DNA of 64,000 bases from an uncultured Marinobacterium sp. (lineage in GTDB: Bacteria > Pseudomonadota > Gammaproteobacteria > Pseudomonadales > Balneatricaceae): positions 248,001-312,000 of the forward strand of contig CANMWJ010000003.1 of the NCBI GenBank assembly GCA_947501565.1. The letters run 5' to 3'. The notes beneath the pieces were generated by a model, which made no database searches, had not been told where the DNA came from, and worked only from the letters and a program-made list of their open reading frames with translations. Position 1 is the first letter of the stretch; every line of letters starts with the position of its first letter. Below, piece by piece: positions 26,420 to 36,414 of this stretch. Position numbers and translations under genes: made by a program.

Positions 26420-29236
26420 ATGCCGGTTCGCCTGCCCTTCTACCGTCAGATCAGCGTTAAGCTGACCCTCGCCTACCTTACGGTCACGGCGCTGATCCTG
26501 GCGACCACAACGCTGTTTCACATTCAGTTTTCTCAGAAGGGTTACGAGCGCCTGATTCAGGAGCAGTTCCACTCCACCCTGAAGGTCAACGAGGACTTTA
26601 TCGACCAAGCGAGTCTTGCTACTGAAACCTGGTCACAACACCTGGCATCAGAACCAGAGATACAGGGCTACTTTCTAAGCGAACACACATCCATCATGCC
26701 CCTGTATATCAATCAGTACGAGGGAGCCGGTTTACTCCAGTTCCGTACGTTATTGCTGAATACCCAAGGGGTATTGCTGTCTGACCTGACCCAGCAAACC
26801 CCATCCGGTACCAATTTCATCACCAATGACATCGTTAAAAACACGTTACATACCGGTGAAACCCATAGCGCGATACTGCACGATGGCAATCAGTTCACCC
26901 TTTTTTCGGTTGCCCCCTGCCTGCTGGACGGCAAAACAATTGGTCTGGTGATGATCGGCAAGGTGATCGATCACCCCTTCATCGAGCAGGTGGCTCAGGC
27001 AACGGGTATCGATATAACCATTGTGCGTGAGCGAGCCGTGATGGCCAGCACTCTGAAAAACGACGCTGAGCCGATTCGCGAACTGCCCCTGCCCTACCTT
27101 GAATACCAGACTCTGCTCAACAACCCCGGCGAATCGGTGGTCAGAACCCTGCATGGCGAAACCTACTTTATCTCCGCCAAGCCGCTGAGCCGTATGGATG
27201 GCAAGCTGGCCGGTTCCATTTTTATGGCGAAACCCCACACCGGGATGGATCAGGTACGCAACGAGATCCTGCAGCGCACCCAACTGCTGGCGCTGGCCGG
27301 ATTAGTTGCTGCAATTCTGCTGGGACTGCTGCTCTACCGCTATCTCGGCAATATCCGTCGCCTTTCCCTCGCCACCATCGAGATATCCGAGTCTGACGAC
27401 TTTACACCGGTCGATGTGAAATCAACCGATGAGATCGGCATTCTCGCGCGTAACTTCAACAGAATGCTGGCAACTATCGATCAAAAACGTAAACAGTTGA
27501 GAGATTACAACGATAACCTTGAACATGAGGTAGAGCGCCGCACCAACCAGCTACAACTGGCGCTTAACGAGCTGGACAAGTTCTCCCTGGCGGTTGAGCA
27601 GAGTCCAGTAGCTGTGGTGATTACCGACCTTGACGGGAACGTTGAATACACCAATCCTCACTTCTCCCGTACCACCGGCTACAGTGCCGAGGAGATCAAG
27701 GGACAAAACCTGCGCATCCTGAAATCTGGCCGCACACCGGACGAGGAGTATAAAAACCTCTGGGACACTATCACTTCTGGCAAGGTGTGGCGCGGTGAGT
27801 TTCATAACCGCACGAAAGACGGCTCCATGTACTGGGAACGCACAGCCATCACCCCGATAAAGTCCAACGGAAAGGTTACTCACTATTTGGGCATGAAGGA
27901 GGATATCAGCACCTACAAGGAGTACGAACAGACCCTGTTAAAACAGGCTAACTTCGATGCGTTGACTGACCTGCCCAACCGTATTCTTGCCCGCGACCGT
28001 CTGAAGCAAGCTATAGCTGGCTGTAACCGCAACAACACCAAAGGCGCTCTGCTGTTTATCGATCTGGACAACTTCAAGCGCGTCAACGATACCTTGGGCC
28101 ACAACATCGGAGACCAGCTGCTGGTTGAAGCGGGTAAACGGATCTCCAGCTGCTTACGCGAAGAGGACACCACCGCTCGCCTCAGCGGCGACGAGTTTCT
28201 GGTGATCATCGGCAACCTCTGCTCTGAGCACAACGCAGAAACCGTAGCGCGTCACATAATCGAAGCGCTCTCCAAGCCACTGATGCTGGCGGAGCAGAGT
28301 ATCGTCATTACCGCCAGTGTCGGTATCGCACTGTTCCCGCAAGACAGTACCGAGATCAACGAGCTGATGCGTTTTGCCGATACCGCCATGTACCGTGCCA
28401 AAGCGATGGGGCGCAATGCGTATTGCTTCTTCACCGAAGAGATGAACGACGAGGTAACCGCTCACCTCAAGATGGAAAACGAACTGCGTACTGCACTGGA
28501 AAATGACGCCCTGGAGCTTCACTTCCAACCGCTGATCAATCTGGCGGACAACCGCGTGTACGCGGCAGAAGCCCTGCTGCGCTGGACCAGCGAAAGTTTC
28601 GGCCCGGTATCACCTGCCGAGTTTATTCCGCTGGCGGAAAGCTCCGATCTGATCCACCCTCTGGGCCGCTGGGTTCTGCACCAAGCGTGCGAAAACGCAG
28701 CCAACTGGCGCCGTATGGGTTACCCGGATATTCGCGTGGCGGTTAATATCTCGCCGGTCCAGTTCCGTCAGGGGGATCTGGTGGAAACCATATCCGACAC
28801 CCTCGCAGTGACCGGGCTGCCAGCAGAGAATCTGGAGATAGAGATCACCGAAGGTGCCCTGCTCGACAACATCGAGCTGGCGCTGAGAACCCTGAACGAT
28901 CTCCATACCCTCGGGGTGTGTCTGGCGATCGACGATTTCGGCACCGGTTACTCCTCACTGAGTTACCTCTCCCAATTCCCGTTCGATATCCTCAAGATCG
29001 ACAAATCGTTTACCGATCGGGTGATCAACGACAAACACTGCCGCGCTCTGACAACCGGCATTATCGACCTGGCACATAACCTGGATATGCGTGTGGTGTG
29101 TGAAGGGATCGAGCTAAACGAGCAGTGTGAGTTTCTGCGTGTACACGACTGCGATAAGGGACAGGGTTACCTGTTCAACAGACCGGTGCCTTACACCCAG
29201 TTTGTGGAATACCTGCAGAACCACCCTACCACCTGA
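26420..29236 (+). CDS. Membrane sensor with periplasmic Cache-like domain, HAMP, PAS, GGDEF and EAL
   Basis: 938 residues. TM helix near 12-33, a periplasmic region of ~250 residues that looks like a double-Cache domain, a TM helix near 290-310, HAMP, a PAS domain near 390-500, GGDEF near 515-675 and EAL near 690-935. The cyclase motif reads SGDEF (RLSGDEFLV), a variant found in active and inactive proteins. The phosphodiesterase side has EALLRW, NIS, EITEG, DDFGTGYSSL and LKID intact. It follows the multihaem cytochrome gene by 3 bp and is presumably co-expressed. The product may respond to a redox or ligand signal on the periplasmic side. Confidence 0.9.
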   Translation: MPVRLPFYRQISVKLTLAYLTVTALILATTTLFHIQFSQKGYERLIQEQFHSTLKVNEDFIDQASLATETWSQHLASEPEIQGYFLSEHTSIMPLYINQYEGAGLLQFRTLLLNTQGVLLSDLTQQTPSGTNFITNDIVKNTLHTGETHSAILHDGNQFTLFSVAPCLLDGKTIGLVMIGKVIDHPFIEQVAQATGIDITIVRERAVMASTLKNDAEPIRELPLPYLEYQTLLNNPGESVVRTLHGETYFISAKPLSRMDGKLAGSIFMAKPHTGMDQVRNEILQRTQLLALAGLVAAILLGLLLYRYLGNIRRLSLATIEISESDDFTPVDVKSTDEIGILARNFNRMLATIDQKRKQLRDYNDNLEHEVERRTNQLQLALNELDKFSLAVEQSPVAVVITDLDGNVEYTNPHFSRTTGYSAEEIKGQNLRILKSGRTPDEEYKNLWDTITSGKVWRGEFHNRTKDGSMYWERTAITPIKSNGKVTHYLGMKEDISTYKEYEQTLLKQANFDALTDLPNRILARDRLKQAIAGCNRNNTKGALLFIDLDNFKRVNDTLGHNIGDQLLVEAGKRISSCLREEDTTARLSGDEFLVIIGNLCSEHNAETVARHIIEALSKPLMLAEQSIVITASVGIALFPQDSTEINELMRFADTAMYRAKAMGRNAYCFFTEEMNDEVTAHLKMENELRTALENDALELHFQPLINLADNRVYAAEALLRWTSESFGPVSPAEFIPLAESSDLIHPLGRWVLHQACENAANWRRMGYPDIRVAVNISPVQFRQGDLVETISDTLAVTGLPAENLEIEITEGALLDNIELALRTLNDLHTLGVCLAIDDFGTGYSSLSYLSQFPFDILKIDKSFTDRVINDKHCRALTTGIIDLAHNLDMRVVCEGIELNEQCEFLRVHDCDKGQGYLFNRPVPYTQFVEYLQNHPTT

Positions 29237-29298
29237 TCACTTTTACAACCTGATCGGGTGGTAGCGATTATCCGGCAAGACAGTCAGATGGCCTGAGG

Positions 29299-29787
29299 TC
29301 AGCCTTGAAACTGCTCACCAGACGCTGCGTTTTCCAGCCACTGCAGAACGGCACTCACTTCAGGCTCACCCTCCGCGGGTGCCCATTGAGCAAAATCTGA
29401 TGGCTGCGCGGGTGTGTATGGCCCCTCTTTCACTTCCATAATCACCGCCTGCTCAGAGAGTGGCAGCACCGTATGCCAGGTGCCGGGAGCCAGCTCGATA
29501 CCAAAATCACCCTGCCCCGGTGTCAGTGTCATCCGCTCCTGCACCACACCCTGATCATCAAAGGTCAGCAACGCCACCTCGCCACGCAGCACCATAATGA
29601 TCTCCCACTTGTTGGCAGCGGGATGACGATGTGGGCGGACGTAAGTCCCCTTCTGCAAACCGATACAGAGCCGTTGAACAGGCGCTTCCAGGTCGGTATG
29701 CAGATTGAAATGACTACGCAGGCGCGGGCTCTCCGCCGCTTGCGTCATCAGACTGTCGAACAGTTTCTGGTCCAGTTTGATACTCAT
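29299..29787 (-). CDS. WbuC-family cupin protein
   Basis: 162 residues. The cupin metal site is visible as RPHRHPAANKWEIIMVLRGEVALLTF-type sequence (His-X-His and a Glu) near residues 52-72, and a later GTWHTVLPL with the last His near 115. The WbuC family often sits near polysaccharide genes, but none is nearby here. A small-molecule isomerase or hydrolase function is possible; no substrate is assigned. Confidence 0.85.
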   Translation of the reverse strand: MSIKLDQKLFDSLMTQAAESPRLRSHFNLHTDLEAPVQRLCIGLQKGTYVRPHRHPAANKWEIIMVLRGEVALLTFDDQGVVQERMTLTPGQGDFGIELAPGTWHTVLPLSEQAVIMEVKEGPYTPAQPSDFAQWAPAEGEPEVSAVLQWLENAASGEQFQG

Positions 29788-29830
29788 GGTTTTCTCACCC
29801 TCACTTGGTACCCGTCATCCCAACGGATAC

Positions 29831-29859
29831 AAAAAAGCCGCACCCAGAGGTACGGCTTT
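29831..29859 (-). terminator. Terminator of sulP
   Basis: AAAGCCG and CGGCTTT pair around a 12-nt loop; on the minus strand a T run follows. It lies 22 bp beyond the sulP stop. Confidence 0.8.
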
Positions 29860-29880
29860 AATCAGCAAACTAACACCCGC

Positions 29881-31437
29881 TTACGCCAGGGTATCGGATG
29901 CCACTTTGTATTTCGGATCTTCGATCACGTTCACTTCCACCAGGTTACCGGCCTTTCGCAACAGGTCACGGCATTCTGGGCTGAGGTGACGGATATGCAG
30001 CTCTTTACCCGCTTTCAGGTAACGGTCCGCCAGGGAATCGATCGCTTCCAGACCGGAGTGGTCCATTACGCGACAGTTCGCGAAATCGACGATCACATCC
30101 TGCGGATCATTGTGCGGATCGAACTGATCACGGAAGGTCTGGATAGAACCAAAGAACAGCGGGCCATCCGGCAGGTAGATCTTCTGGTTTTCGTCACCTT
30201 CGACGGTGAAGTTCATGTGCTTGGCGTGTTTCCACGCAAACACCAGCGCAGACATGATCACACCCACGATTACTGCAATCGCCAGGTCGGTCAGGACAGT
30301 AACCACCGTCACGGTGATACCCACCAGTGTATCGGACAGCGGGATACGGCCCAGCAGACGGAAGCTCGCCCACTCAAAGGTACCCAGCACCACCATGAAC
30401 ATTACACCCACCAGCGCCGCTACTGGGATCATCTCGATCAGGGACGAACCGACCAGAATAAAGGCCAGCAGGAAGAGTGCCGCAGAGATACCGGACATAC
30501 GACCGCGACCACCGGAGTTGATGTTGATCATACTCTGGCCGATCATCGCACAACCGCCCATACCACCGAAGAAACCGGTCGCTACGTTCGCAACACCCTG
30601 GCCGATACACTCTTTGTTACCGCGCCCACGGGTCTCGGTAACCTCATCGATCAGTGTCAGGGTCAGCAGGGATTCAATCAGACCAATCGCAGCCAGAATC
30701 AGTGCATAAGGCACGATGATCTTCAGTGTTTCCAGGGTGATCGGCACCATCGGAATGTGGAATTCAGGCAGGCCACCGGCGATAGTTGCCAGCGGATTAC
30801 CGGTCATATCACGCAGTACGTCCTGCACGTTACGGGCATCCAGATCCAGACCAATTACCAGTGCAGCAACAGTCACAATCGCCACCAAAGAGGATGGCAG
30901 CGCTTTGGTCAGCTTAGGCAGGAAGTGGATGATCGCCATGGTCAGCGCCACCAGGCCCAGCATCATGTACATCTGGCCGCCCTGCAGCCACACCAACTCG
31001 CCGGTGTTCTCATCCAGGAACTGGAACTGCTTCATCTGCGCGAGGAAGATCACGATCGCCAGACCGTTTACAAAACCGAGCATCACCGGGTGCGGTACCA
31101 GACGGATAAACTTACCCAGGCGGAACACCCCGGCAAGGATCTGGAAGATACCCATCAACACGACTGTCGCAAACAGATATTCGACACCGTGCATCGCCAC
31201 CAGGCTGACCATCACAACCGCCAGCGCACCCGTTGCACCAGAGATCATACCCGGACGACCACCGATCGCCGCAGTAATCAGGCCCACCATAAAGGCAGCG
31301 TACAGTCCGACCAGCGGCTCCACCCCAGCAACGAAGGCGAATGCAACCGCCTCAGGTACCAGCGCCAGCGCTACGGTAAGACCAGAAAGGACATCACTTT
31401 TCAGGCTTTGTGTGCGTAAAGCAATAAGTTGAAACAT
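29881..31437 (-). CDS. SulP-family inorganic anion transporter with STAS domain
   Basis: 518 residues. About 11-14 TM segments hold the SulP signatures: [18 protein letters not shown] near residue 25, [17 protein letters not shown] near 64, and [23 protein letters not shown] near 280. A cytoplasmic STAS domain closes the protein ([19 protein letters not shown], about 430-450). Bacterial SulP proteins carry sulfate, bicarbonate, or dicarboxylates; no carbonic anhydrase or sulfur gene is adjacent to decide. Monocistronic with its own terminator. Confidence 0.92.
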   Translation of the reverse strand: MFQLIALRTQSLKSDVLSGLTVALALVPEAVAFAFVAGVEPLVGLYAAFMVGLITAAIGGRPGMISGATGALAVVMVSLVAMHGVEYLFATVVLMGIFQILAGVFRLGKFIRLVPHPVMLGFVNGLAIVIFLAQMKQFQFLDENTGELVWLQGGQMYMMLGLVALTMAIIHFLPKLTKALPSSLVAIVTVAALVIGLDLDARNVQDVLRDMTGNPLATIAGGLPEFHIPMVPITLETLKIIVPYALILAAIGLIESLLTLTLIDEVTETRGRGNKECIGQGVANVATGFFGGMGGCAMIGQSMININSGGRGRMSGISAALFLLAFILVGSSLIEMIPVAALVGVMFMVVLGTFEWASFRLLGRIPLSDTLVGITVTVVTVLTDLAIAVIVGVIMSALVFAWKHAKHMNFTVEGDENQKIYLPDGPLFFGSIQTFRDQFDPHNDPQDVIVDFANCRVMDHSGLEAIDSLADRYLKAGKELHIRHLSPECRDLLRKAGNLVEVNVIEDPKYKVASDTLA

Positions 31438-31514
31438 TAGGATCTCTGCGCAATTTTTAAGCAGTTCGGAAAAAGTGCGCGAGTATAGCAGAACCCTTTT
31501 GCACTCGCAGCATA

Positions 31515-32066
31515 TCAGCCGCGTATTTGGGCAATTATCCGTTTGCGGTGCTTTTCCTGATCAAACTCGGCAACTTTACGCACAAATGCCCTGAGTTCTC
31601 TGGAGACATCTGCTGATCCCACATCTGCCAGAGAGGCAAGGTTGCGCCAGGCGGCGGGCAGGTGGCGTGTCAGGTGCGTCATCCCCCCATCAGGATCGGG
31701 ACAGAGGAAACGCACATGCCCGATACCACTGAGCAGAATACGGCTGAAACACATCGGGCAAGGTTCGAGGGATACCACCAGCTTGAGTTCACTGCGGTCG
31801 CCGTAGTCGGGGTAGTCCCGCTCAAAGGCATTCAACAGTTCCATCTCTGCATGGGCTGCGGGATGATAGCGTTCTTCAAATACACGGTTGAAACCTTCCG
31901 CCAGAATATCGCCGTTGCCATCGAGCAACACCGCGCCCACTCCATAACTGCGACAACGCAACGCTTCCAGGGCCAACGCACAGCAACGCCGTCCGATCTG
32001 TTCATCTTTATAGCTCAGATCAACGGGCAGGCTTTCATATTCCGTCTGTAAGGTTTCTATATCCAT
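31515..32066 (-). CDS. Cytidine/deoxycytidylate deaminase-type zinc enzyme
   Basis: 183 residues. The zinc-dependent deaminase signature is present: [10 protein letters not shown] (His ligand and catalytic Glu) near residue 72 and [16 protein letters not shown] (two Cys ligands) near 98-112. Layout fits the guanine/tRNA-adenosine/nucleoside deaminase group. The N-terminal 40 residues and a basic C-terminal tail extend the core. Substrate not assigned; tadA proper is usually shorter. AGGA precedes the ATG. Confidence 0.88.
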   Translation of the reverse strand: MDIETLQTEYESLPVDLSYKDEQIGRRCCALALEALRCRSYGVGAVLLDGNGDILAEGFNRVFEERYHPAAHAEMELLNAFERDYPDYGDRSELKLVVSLEPCPMCFSRILLSGIGHVRFLCPDPDGGMTHLTRHLPAAWRNLASLADVGSADVSRELRAFVRKVAEFDQEKHRKRIIAQIRG

Positions 32067-32110
32067 GACTCTATCCTAGATGCTCCACTGCGGAAGTGCA
32101 GCCGGGCAGG

Positions 32111-33166
32111 TCAGATCAACGACAGCTGTTCGCCCTGCTGCGACCGCCACGGTCCCAACCGGTATCCCACACCGATCAGACGCACGGGGCGCTGTCCCCG
32201 TAACCATGCTTCCTGCATCAGCGCTTCAAAGTGCGCCATTTCAACCCGGTCAGCGGCATGCTCGGCGGTCGTTTGGGTAAAGTCATCGAACTTCAGCTTG
32301 ACCACCGCGCCAGTAATGGAACGCTCTTTACGGTGTTTCTCAAAACGCCGCTCCAGATTTGCGAGCAGCTCCGGCAACTGTTCCAGACAACTCGGCAGAT
32401 CGGGCAGATCCTGCGAGAAGGTATTCTCAACGCTGATCGATTTGCGTACGCGGCTGGTTTTGACCGGGCGCTCGTCGATACCCCGGCACAACTCATACAA
32501 CCGTTTACCGAAACGTCCGAAATGGTCCACCAGCTGCGCGAGGGTATATCCGCGCAGATCGCCACAGGTCTGTACCCCCAGCTTATGCAGCCGGGCAGCA
32601 GTTTTCTCACCCACGCCAAAGATCTTCTCAACCGGCAGTGTTTCGACAAACCCCTCAACCTCATCGGGTTTAATCACACACAGGCCGTCCGGTTTGTTCC
32701 AGTCGCTGGCGATCTTGGCGAGAAATTTAGACGGTGCGACACCAGCCGACGCGGTGATGCCAACTTCCGCTTTGATGCGGGCGCGGATCTCCTCCGCGAT
32801 GAGGGTGGCGCTGCCCCGGCAGTGCTCAGAGTCGCTGACATCGAGAAAGGCTTCATCCAGCGACAGGGGTTCAATCAGGTCCGTATAGTCACGGTAGATC
32901 GCCATGATCTGCTGCGACGCCTGACGGTACTTCTCGATATTGCCCGGGATAACGGTGAGGTTGGGACAGAGCTTTAGCGCACGCGCTGTCGGCATCGCAG
33001 AACGCACGCCAAACTCGCGCGCGAGATAGTTACAGGTGGAGATCACACCCCGCCGGTCGGCACTGCCCCCCACCGCGATGGGAATATCTGCCAGCGCCGG
33101 ATTATCTCGCATCTCTACGGCAGCAAAGAAGCAGTCGCAATCGCAATGGATGATCTTTCGTTGCAC
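32111..33166 (-). CDS. dinB: DNA polymerase IV (Y family)
   Basis: 351 residues from the GTG at 33166, chosen because the product then begins QRKIIHCDCDCFFAAVEMRD as in DinB and matches the usual length; an in-frame TTG 15 bp upstream adds only WVWP. Catalytic acidic residues lie in HCDCDCFFAAVE and SLDEAFLDVS (near residue 100). A helix-hairpin-helix segment (IFGVGEKTAARLHKLGV) and the little-finger domain follow. The enzyme copies damaged DNA with low fidelity. A LexA box 20 bp upstream puts it under SOS control. Confidence 0.96.
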   Translation of the reverse strand: MQRKIIHCDCDCFFAAVEMRDNPALADIPIAVGGSADRRGVISTCNYLAREFGVRSAMPTARALKLCPNLTVIPGNIEKYRQASQQIMAIYRDYTDLIEPLSLDEAFLDVSDSEHCRGSATLIAEEIRARIKAEVGITASAGVAPSKFLAKIASDWNKPDGLCVIKPDEVEGFVETLPVEKIFGVGEKTAARLHKLGVQTCGDLRGYTLAQLVDHFGRFGKRLYELCRGIDERPVKTSRVRKSISVENTFSQDLPDLPSCLEQLPELLANLERRFEKHRKERSITGAVVKLKFDDFTQTTAEHAADRVEMAHFEALMQEAWLRGQRPVRLIGVGYRLGPWRSQQGEQLSLI

Positions 33167-33185
33167 CGGCCAAACCCACAAAAAA

Positions 33186-33201
33186 CTGTATATTTATACA
33201 G
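33186..33201 (-). promoter_or_regulatory. LexA (SOS) box of dinB
   Basis: CTGTATATTTATACAG: the CTG-N10-CAG form of the gammaproteobacterial LexA operator, almost identical to the E. coli consensus. It ends 20 bp before the dinB start. Confidence 0.93.
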
Positions 33202-33241
33202 ATAATAGCGGATAAGCCCGGCACTTAAAACAGCACAACAA

Positions 33242-33550
33242 TCAGAGGTCGGTCGAGATGATCACCTCGTGCATCTCCAACCCACCTTTCTGGCTGAACG
33301 CCTCTTTTGGCAGCGGGTTTGCGTGGGAGCGTTTAAAGTCGTCACTGCCAACCCAGTTATCGAAGCTGGCTTTATCCGCCCAGTGGGTCTGGACGATATA
33401 GGGCATCCCCTCTTTCGACGGACGCAGCACCTCCATGCGTACAAAGCCTGGCTGTTTATCGATCTCACCGGCCCTTTTGCGGAAACGCTCTTCGAAGGTT
33501 TCACGCCAGTCATCCGCCACGTAGATACGGTTTGCCACCACAAATTGCAT
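33242..33550 (-). CDS. Antibiotic biosynthesis monooxygenase (ABM) domain protein
   Basis: 102 residues from the ATG at 33550, with AAGGAG 8 bp upstream; a GTG 9 bp earlier would overlap that site. The ABM fold shows in FVVANRIYV, FEERFRKRAGEIDKQPGFVRMEVLRP, YIVQTHWADKASFDNWVGSDDF and SHAN. IsdG-like haem-degrading enzymes and quinone-forming oxygenases belong here. The pattern, with Trp and His near 80, is close to HmoB/IsdG-like proteins, but haem degradation is not shown by context. Confidence 0.82.
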   Translation of the reverse strand: MQFVVANRIYVADDWRETFEERFRKRAGEIDKQPGFVRMEVLRPSKEGMPYIVQTHWADKASFDNWVGSDDFKRSHANPLPKEAFSQKGGLEMHEVIISTDL

Positions 33551-33697
33551 CGTTCTCACTCCTTAAAAATAACCTGCGCCCCCATTAGACCCCGTTTCCG
33601 GTAACACGCCAAGAGACCCGGCACGTCACAAAAGCGTCAACTTCCGGTCAAGTCCGCGTCACAAATCTTCCATATATTTTTCACACGATTTGAGCAA

Positions 33698-35422
33698 ATG
33701 AAGGTAAGCGACGTGATAAACGTTGAACAAGCACTGACCAATAAATACCCCGCGTTCGTCCAGAAACCCACCCCTGTAAAGAACTCCACCCTGTTTCTGC
33801 TGCGCCGCCTGATCCGTGAAACCGAGATCAACGACTTCCTTGTCGACAACGCCGACGCTGAGGGTTTTGAATTTATTGATCGTGTGCTGGATTACTTCAA
33901 CTTCAGCTACACCATGAGCAACAAAGACCGCGTGAATATTCCTTCAAGCGGTCGAGTACTGATCGTCGCAAACCACCCACTTGGCGCGCTGGACGGCCTG
34001 GCGCTGTTGAAAGCGATCGGCGAAGTGCGCCGCGACGTCAAGATCGTCGCCAACGATCTGCTGATGCACTTTGATCCGTTGAAATCCCTCTTCCTGCCTG
34101 TAGATAACATGGGCAAGAGCACCCGCAAACGTGATATCGCACGTATCGTAGAGTGTCTGCAGAACGAAGAAGCGGTGATCGTATTCCCGGCGGGCGAAGT
34201 CTCCCGTGCAGGCCTGACCGGTATTAAGGACGGTAAATGGAACAGCGGATTTGTCCGTTTTGCCCGTAAAGCTAACGCACCGATCCTGCCAACCTTTATC
34301 GGCGGTAAGAACTCCTCCCTGTTTTACAGCGCCTCTTACGTAAACCGTAATCTCTCCACGCTGCTGCTGGCACGGGAGATGTTCAATAAGAAATCGGTTT
34401 CCATCCCTATCAAGGTGGGCGAACCGATCCCGTTCAGCCAACTGGACGCGGTGCCGGTCTCCACTCAGGAGAAGTGCAAGCTGCTGAAGAAGCACCTCTA
34501 CCGGATCGCCAAGAAACGCACGCCGCTGTTTATCACCGAAAAAACCATCGCCCACCCGCAGGATCGCCAGGCGATCAAGCAGGAGCTGAAAGATTCCGAA
34601 CTGCTGGGTGAAACCTCCGACGGTAAAAAGATCTACCTGTTCGATTACAAAGCCGACTCCGCCGTGATTCATGAAGTGGGCCGCCTGCGTGAGATCGCTT
34701 TTCGTTGTGTGGGAGAAGGTACCGGTGAGAAAAAAGACCTGGACCGCTACGACCTCTACTACCGCCATCTGATCCTCTGGGATGAGGAGGAGCTGGAGAT
34801 TGCGGGCGCCTACCGTCTGGCGGAAGCCTCCAGACTGAAGGAGAGCGAGGAGAACGGTCTCTACAGCGCCACCCTGTTCAAATACAACGAGCAGATGGAA
34901 GACTACTTCGACAAGGGTATCGAACTGGGCCGCAGTTTCGTACAGCCGAAGTACTGGGGCAAGCGCAGCCTGGATTACCTCTGGTACGGTATCGGCGCGT
35001 ATCTACGTAAGAACCCGGATGTTCGCTACATGTTCGGACCTGTTAGCCTGAGCAACTCCTACCCGAAAGCGGCCAAGGATATGCTGATCTGGTTCTACAA
35101 CCATTACTTCGGCGACAACGAATACCTGGCGAAGTCCTTCTCACCCTACCAGCTGGATGACGCTACCCGCGAGAACATGGACCGCATGTTCGCCGGTGAT
35201 GACTACAAAGCAGACTTCCGCGTGATGAAAGAGCAGCTGGAGTTTCTCGGCGTCAGCGTTCCGACTCTGTACAAACAGTACAGCGAACTCTGTGAAGAGG
35301 GTGGCGTACGTTTCCTCGACTTCGGTGTGGACGCCGACTTCAACTACTGCGTAGACGGTCTGGTACTGGTCGACCTCGAGTTTGTGAAGGCCAAAAAGCG
35401 CGCCCGCTACATTGGCGAATAA
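33698..35422 (+). CDS. olsF: Fused PlsC acyltransferase + GNAT acyltransferase (OlsF-like ornithine lipid synthase)
   Basis: 574 residues. The N-terminal half is a PlsC-type acyltransferase with VANHPLGALDGL (HX4D) near residue 90 and VFPAGEVSRAG near 165. The C-terminal half (about 310-570) matches the OlsB/GNAT hemolysin-like domain (EVGRLREIAFRCVGEGTG, DLYYRHLILWDEEELEIAGAYRL, PKYWGKRSLDYLWYGIGAYL). OlsF of Serratia combines the same two halves and makes phosphate-free ornithine lipids. Such lipids often replace phospholipids when phosphate is short; a Pit transporter lies 17 kb away but there is no direct link. A terminator follows the gene. Confidence 0.85.
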   Translation: MKVSDVINVEQALTNKYPAFVQKPTPVKNSTLFLLRRLIRETEINDFLVDNADAEGFEFIDRVLDYFNFSYTMSNKDRVNIPSSGRVLIVANHPLGALDGLALLKAIGEVRRDVKIVANDLLMHFDPLKSLFLPVDNMGKSTRKRDIARIVECLQNEEAVIVFPAGEVSRAGLTGIKDGKWNSGFVRFARKANAPILPTFIGGKNSSLFYSASYVNRNLSTLLLAREMFNKKSVSIPIKVGEPIPFSQLDAVPVSTQEKCKLLKKHLYRIAKKRTPLFITEKTIAHPQDRQAIKQELKDSELLGETSDGKKIYLFDYKADSAVIHEVGRLREIAFRCVGEGTGEKKDLDRYDLYYRHLILWDEEELEIAGAYRLAEASRLKESEENGLYSATLFKYNEQMEDYFDKGIELGRSFVQPKYWGKRSLDYLWYGIGAYLRKNPDVRYMFGPVSLSNSYPKAAKDMLIWFYNHYFGDNEYLAKSFSPYQLDDATRENMDRMFAGDDYKADFRVMKEQLEFLGVSVPTLYKQYSELCEEGGVRFLDFGVDADFNYCVDGLVLVDLEFVKAKKRARYIGE

Positions 35423-35430
35423 AGCCCCTT

Positions 35431-35461
35431 AGCAGCCAGCAGATATTCCCTGCTGGCTGCT
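35431..35461 (+). terminator. Terminator hairpin after the OlsF-like gene
   Basis: AGCAGCCAGCAG and CTGCTGGCTGCT pair over 12 bp around a 7-nt loop, 9 bp after the stop; the following T tract is short (TTCTCTC). Confidence 0.75.
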
Positions 35462-35576
35462 TCTCTCGCTATCCCAGTCTACCTAGACCAGTTGACCTAT
35501 CCCGGTCCCACAAACGTCCGGCCAGCTTCGCTATACTCAGAGCGTACCTTTGATGATCTTCTGAGCAGGTAGCGCG

Positions 35577-36290
35577 ATGAGTAAACAGGACCAACACCCG
35601 GTTAAATCCTCCAGCAAACAGGAACTGGACGCCTTTCTCGAAAAGGTGGCACAAGCCCCCGCTGTTCTGAATACCGGAGCCGAAGGCCGCTTACTGTTTG
35701 CGCTGGATGCTACCGCCAGCCGCCAATACACCTGGGATCAGGCCTGCCACCTGCAGAGCGAAATGTTTATCGAAGCGGGTAAGATCGGCGGGCTTCAGGT
35801 CCAGCTCTGCTACTACCAGGGCTACGGTAACTTCGAACACACCGGCTGGTATAACAATCCACGCGCCCTGCTCAACCGTATGAACGGCGTCAACTGTATG
35901 GCTGGCCACACCCAGATCGCCCGCGTACTCAACCATGCACTGCTGGAAACCCGTCGCCGCAAGATACAGGCGGTAATATTCATCGGCGACTGCATGGAAG
36001 AACCGGTCGATCGCCTCTGCCGTCTGGCGGGTGAACTCGGTCTGCTGGGCACCCCGGTGTTTGTGTTTCAGGAGGGAAATGAACTGGTTGCCAAACGCGC
36101 ATTCAAAGAGATTGCCCGCCTTTCCGGTGGCGCGTATTGCAGCTTCAATAGCGGCAGCGTCAAAATCCTCAAAGATCTGCTCGCTGCCGTCGCCGTATAC
36201 GTTGCGGGCGGCCCGAAAGCACTGGAAGATTTCTCGCACAACAGATCCGGAGAGGTGCTCCAGCTGACCCACCAGCTACGTAACGGATAA
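35577..36290 (+). CDS. VWA-like domain protein
   Basis: 237 residues, no signal peptide. The start of a von Willebrand A fold is visible as LLFALDATASRQYTWDQA near residue 40, followed by GLQVQLCYYQGYG, MAGHTQIARVLNHAL and AVIFIGDCMEE. The DXSXS metal site reads DATAS, with T at the third position. Function unknown. It precedes a J-domain membrane protein by about 125 bp in the same direction. Confidence 0.75.
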   Translation: MSKQDQHPVKSSSKQELDAFLEKVAQAPAVLNTGAEGRLLFALDATASRQYTWDQACHLQSEMFIEAGKIGGLQVQLCYYQGYGNFEHTGWYNNPRALLNRMNGVNCMAGHTQIARVLNHALLETRRRKIQAVIFIGDCMEEPVDRLCRLAGELGLLGTPVFVFQEGNELVAKRAFKEIARLSGGAYCSFNSGSVKILKDLLAAVAVYVAGGPKALEDFSHNRSGEVLQLTHQLRNG

Positions 36291-36414
36291 TCATCCGCAC
36301 CGGAACCTGCGCGCATGCCGGTGTACTAATCTGAGAGAAGCAGGTAGTTTATCGCCTGTTCGTAAACGCCGCTCACGGTAATCATCAGCAACTACGGAAA
36401 GTACGGAGAACACT

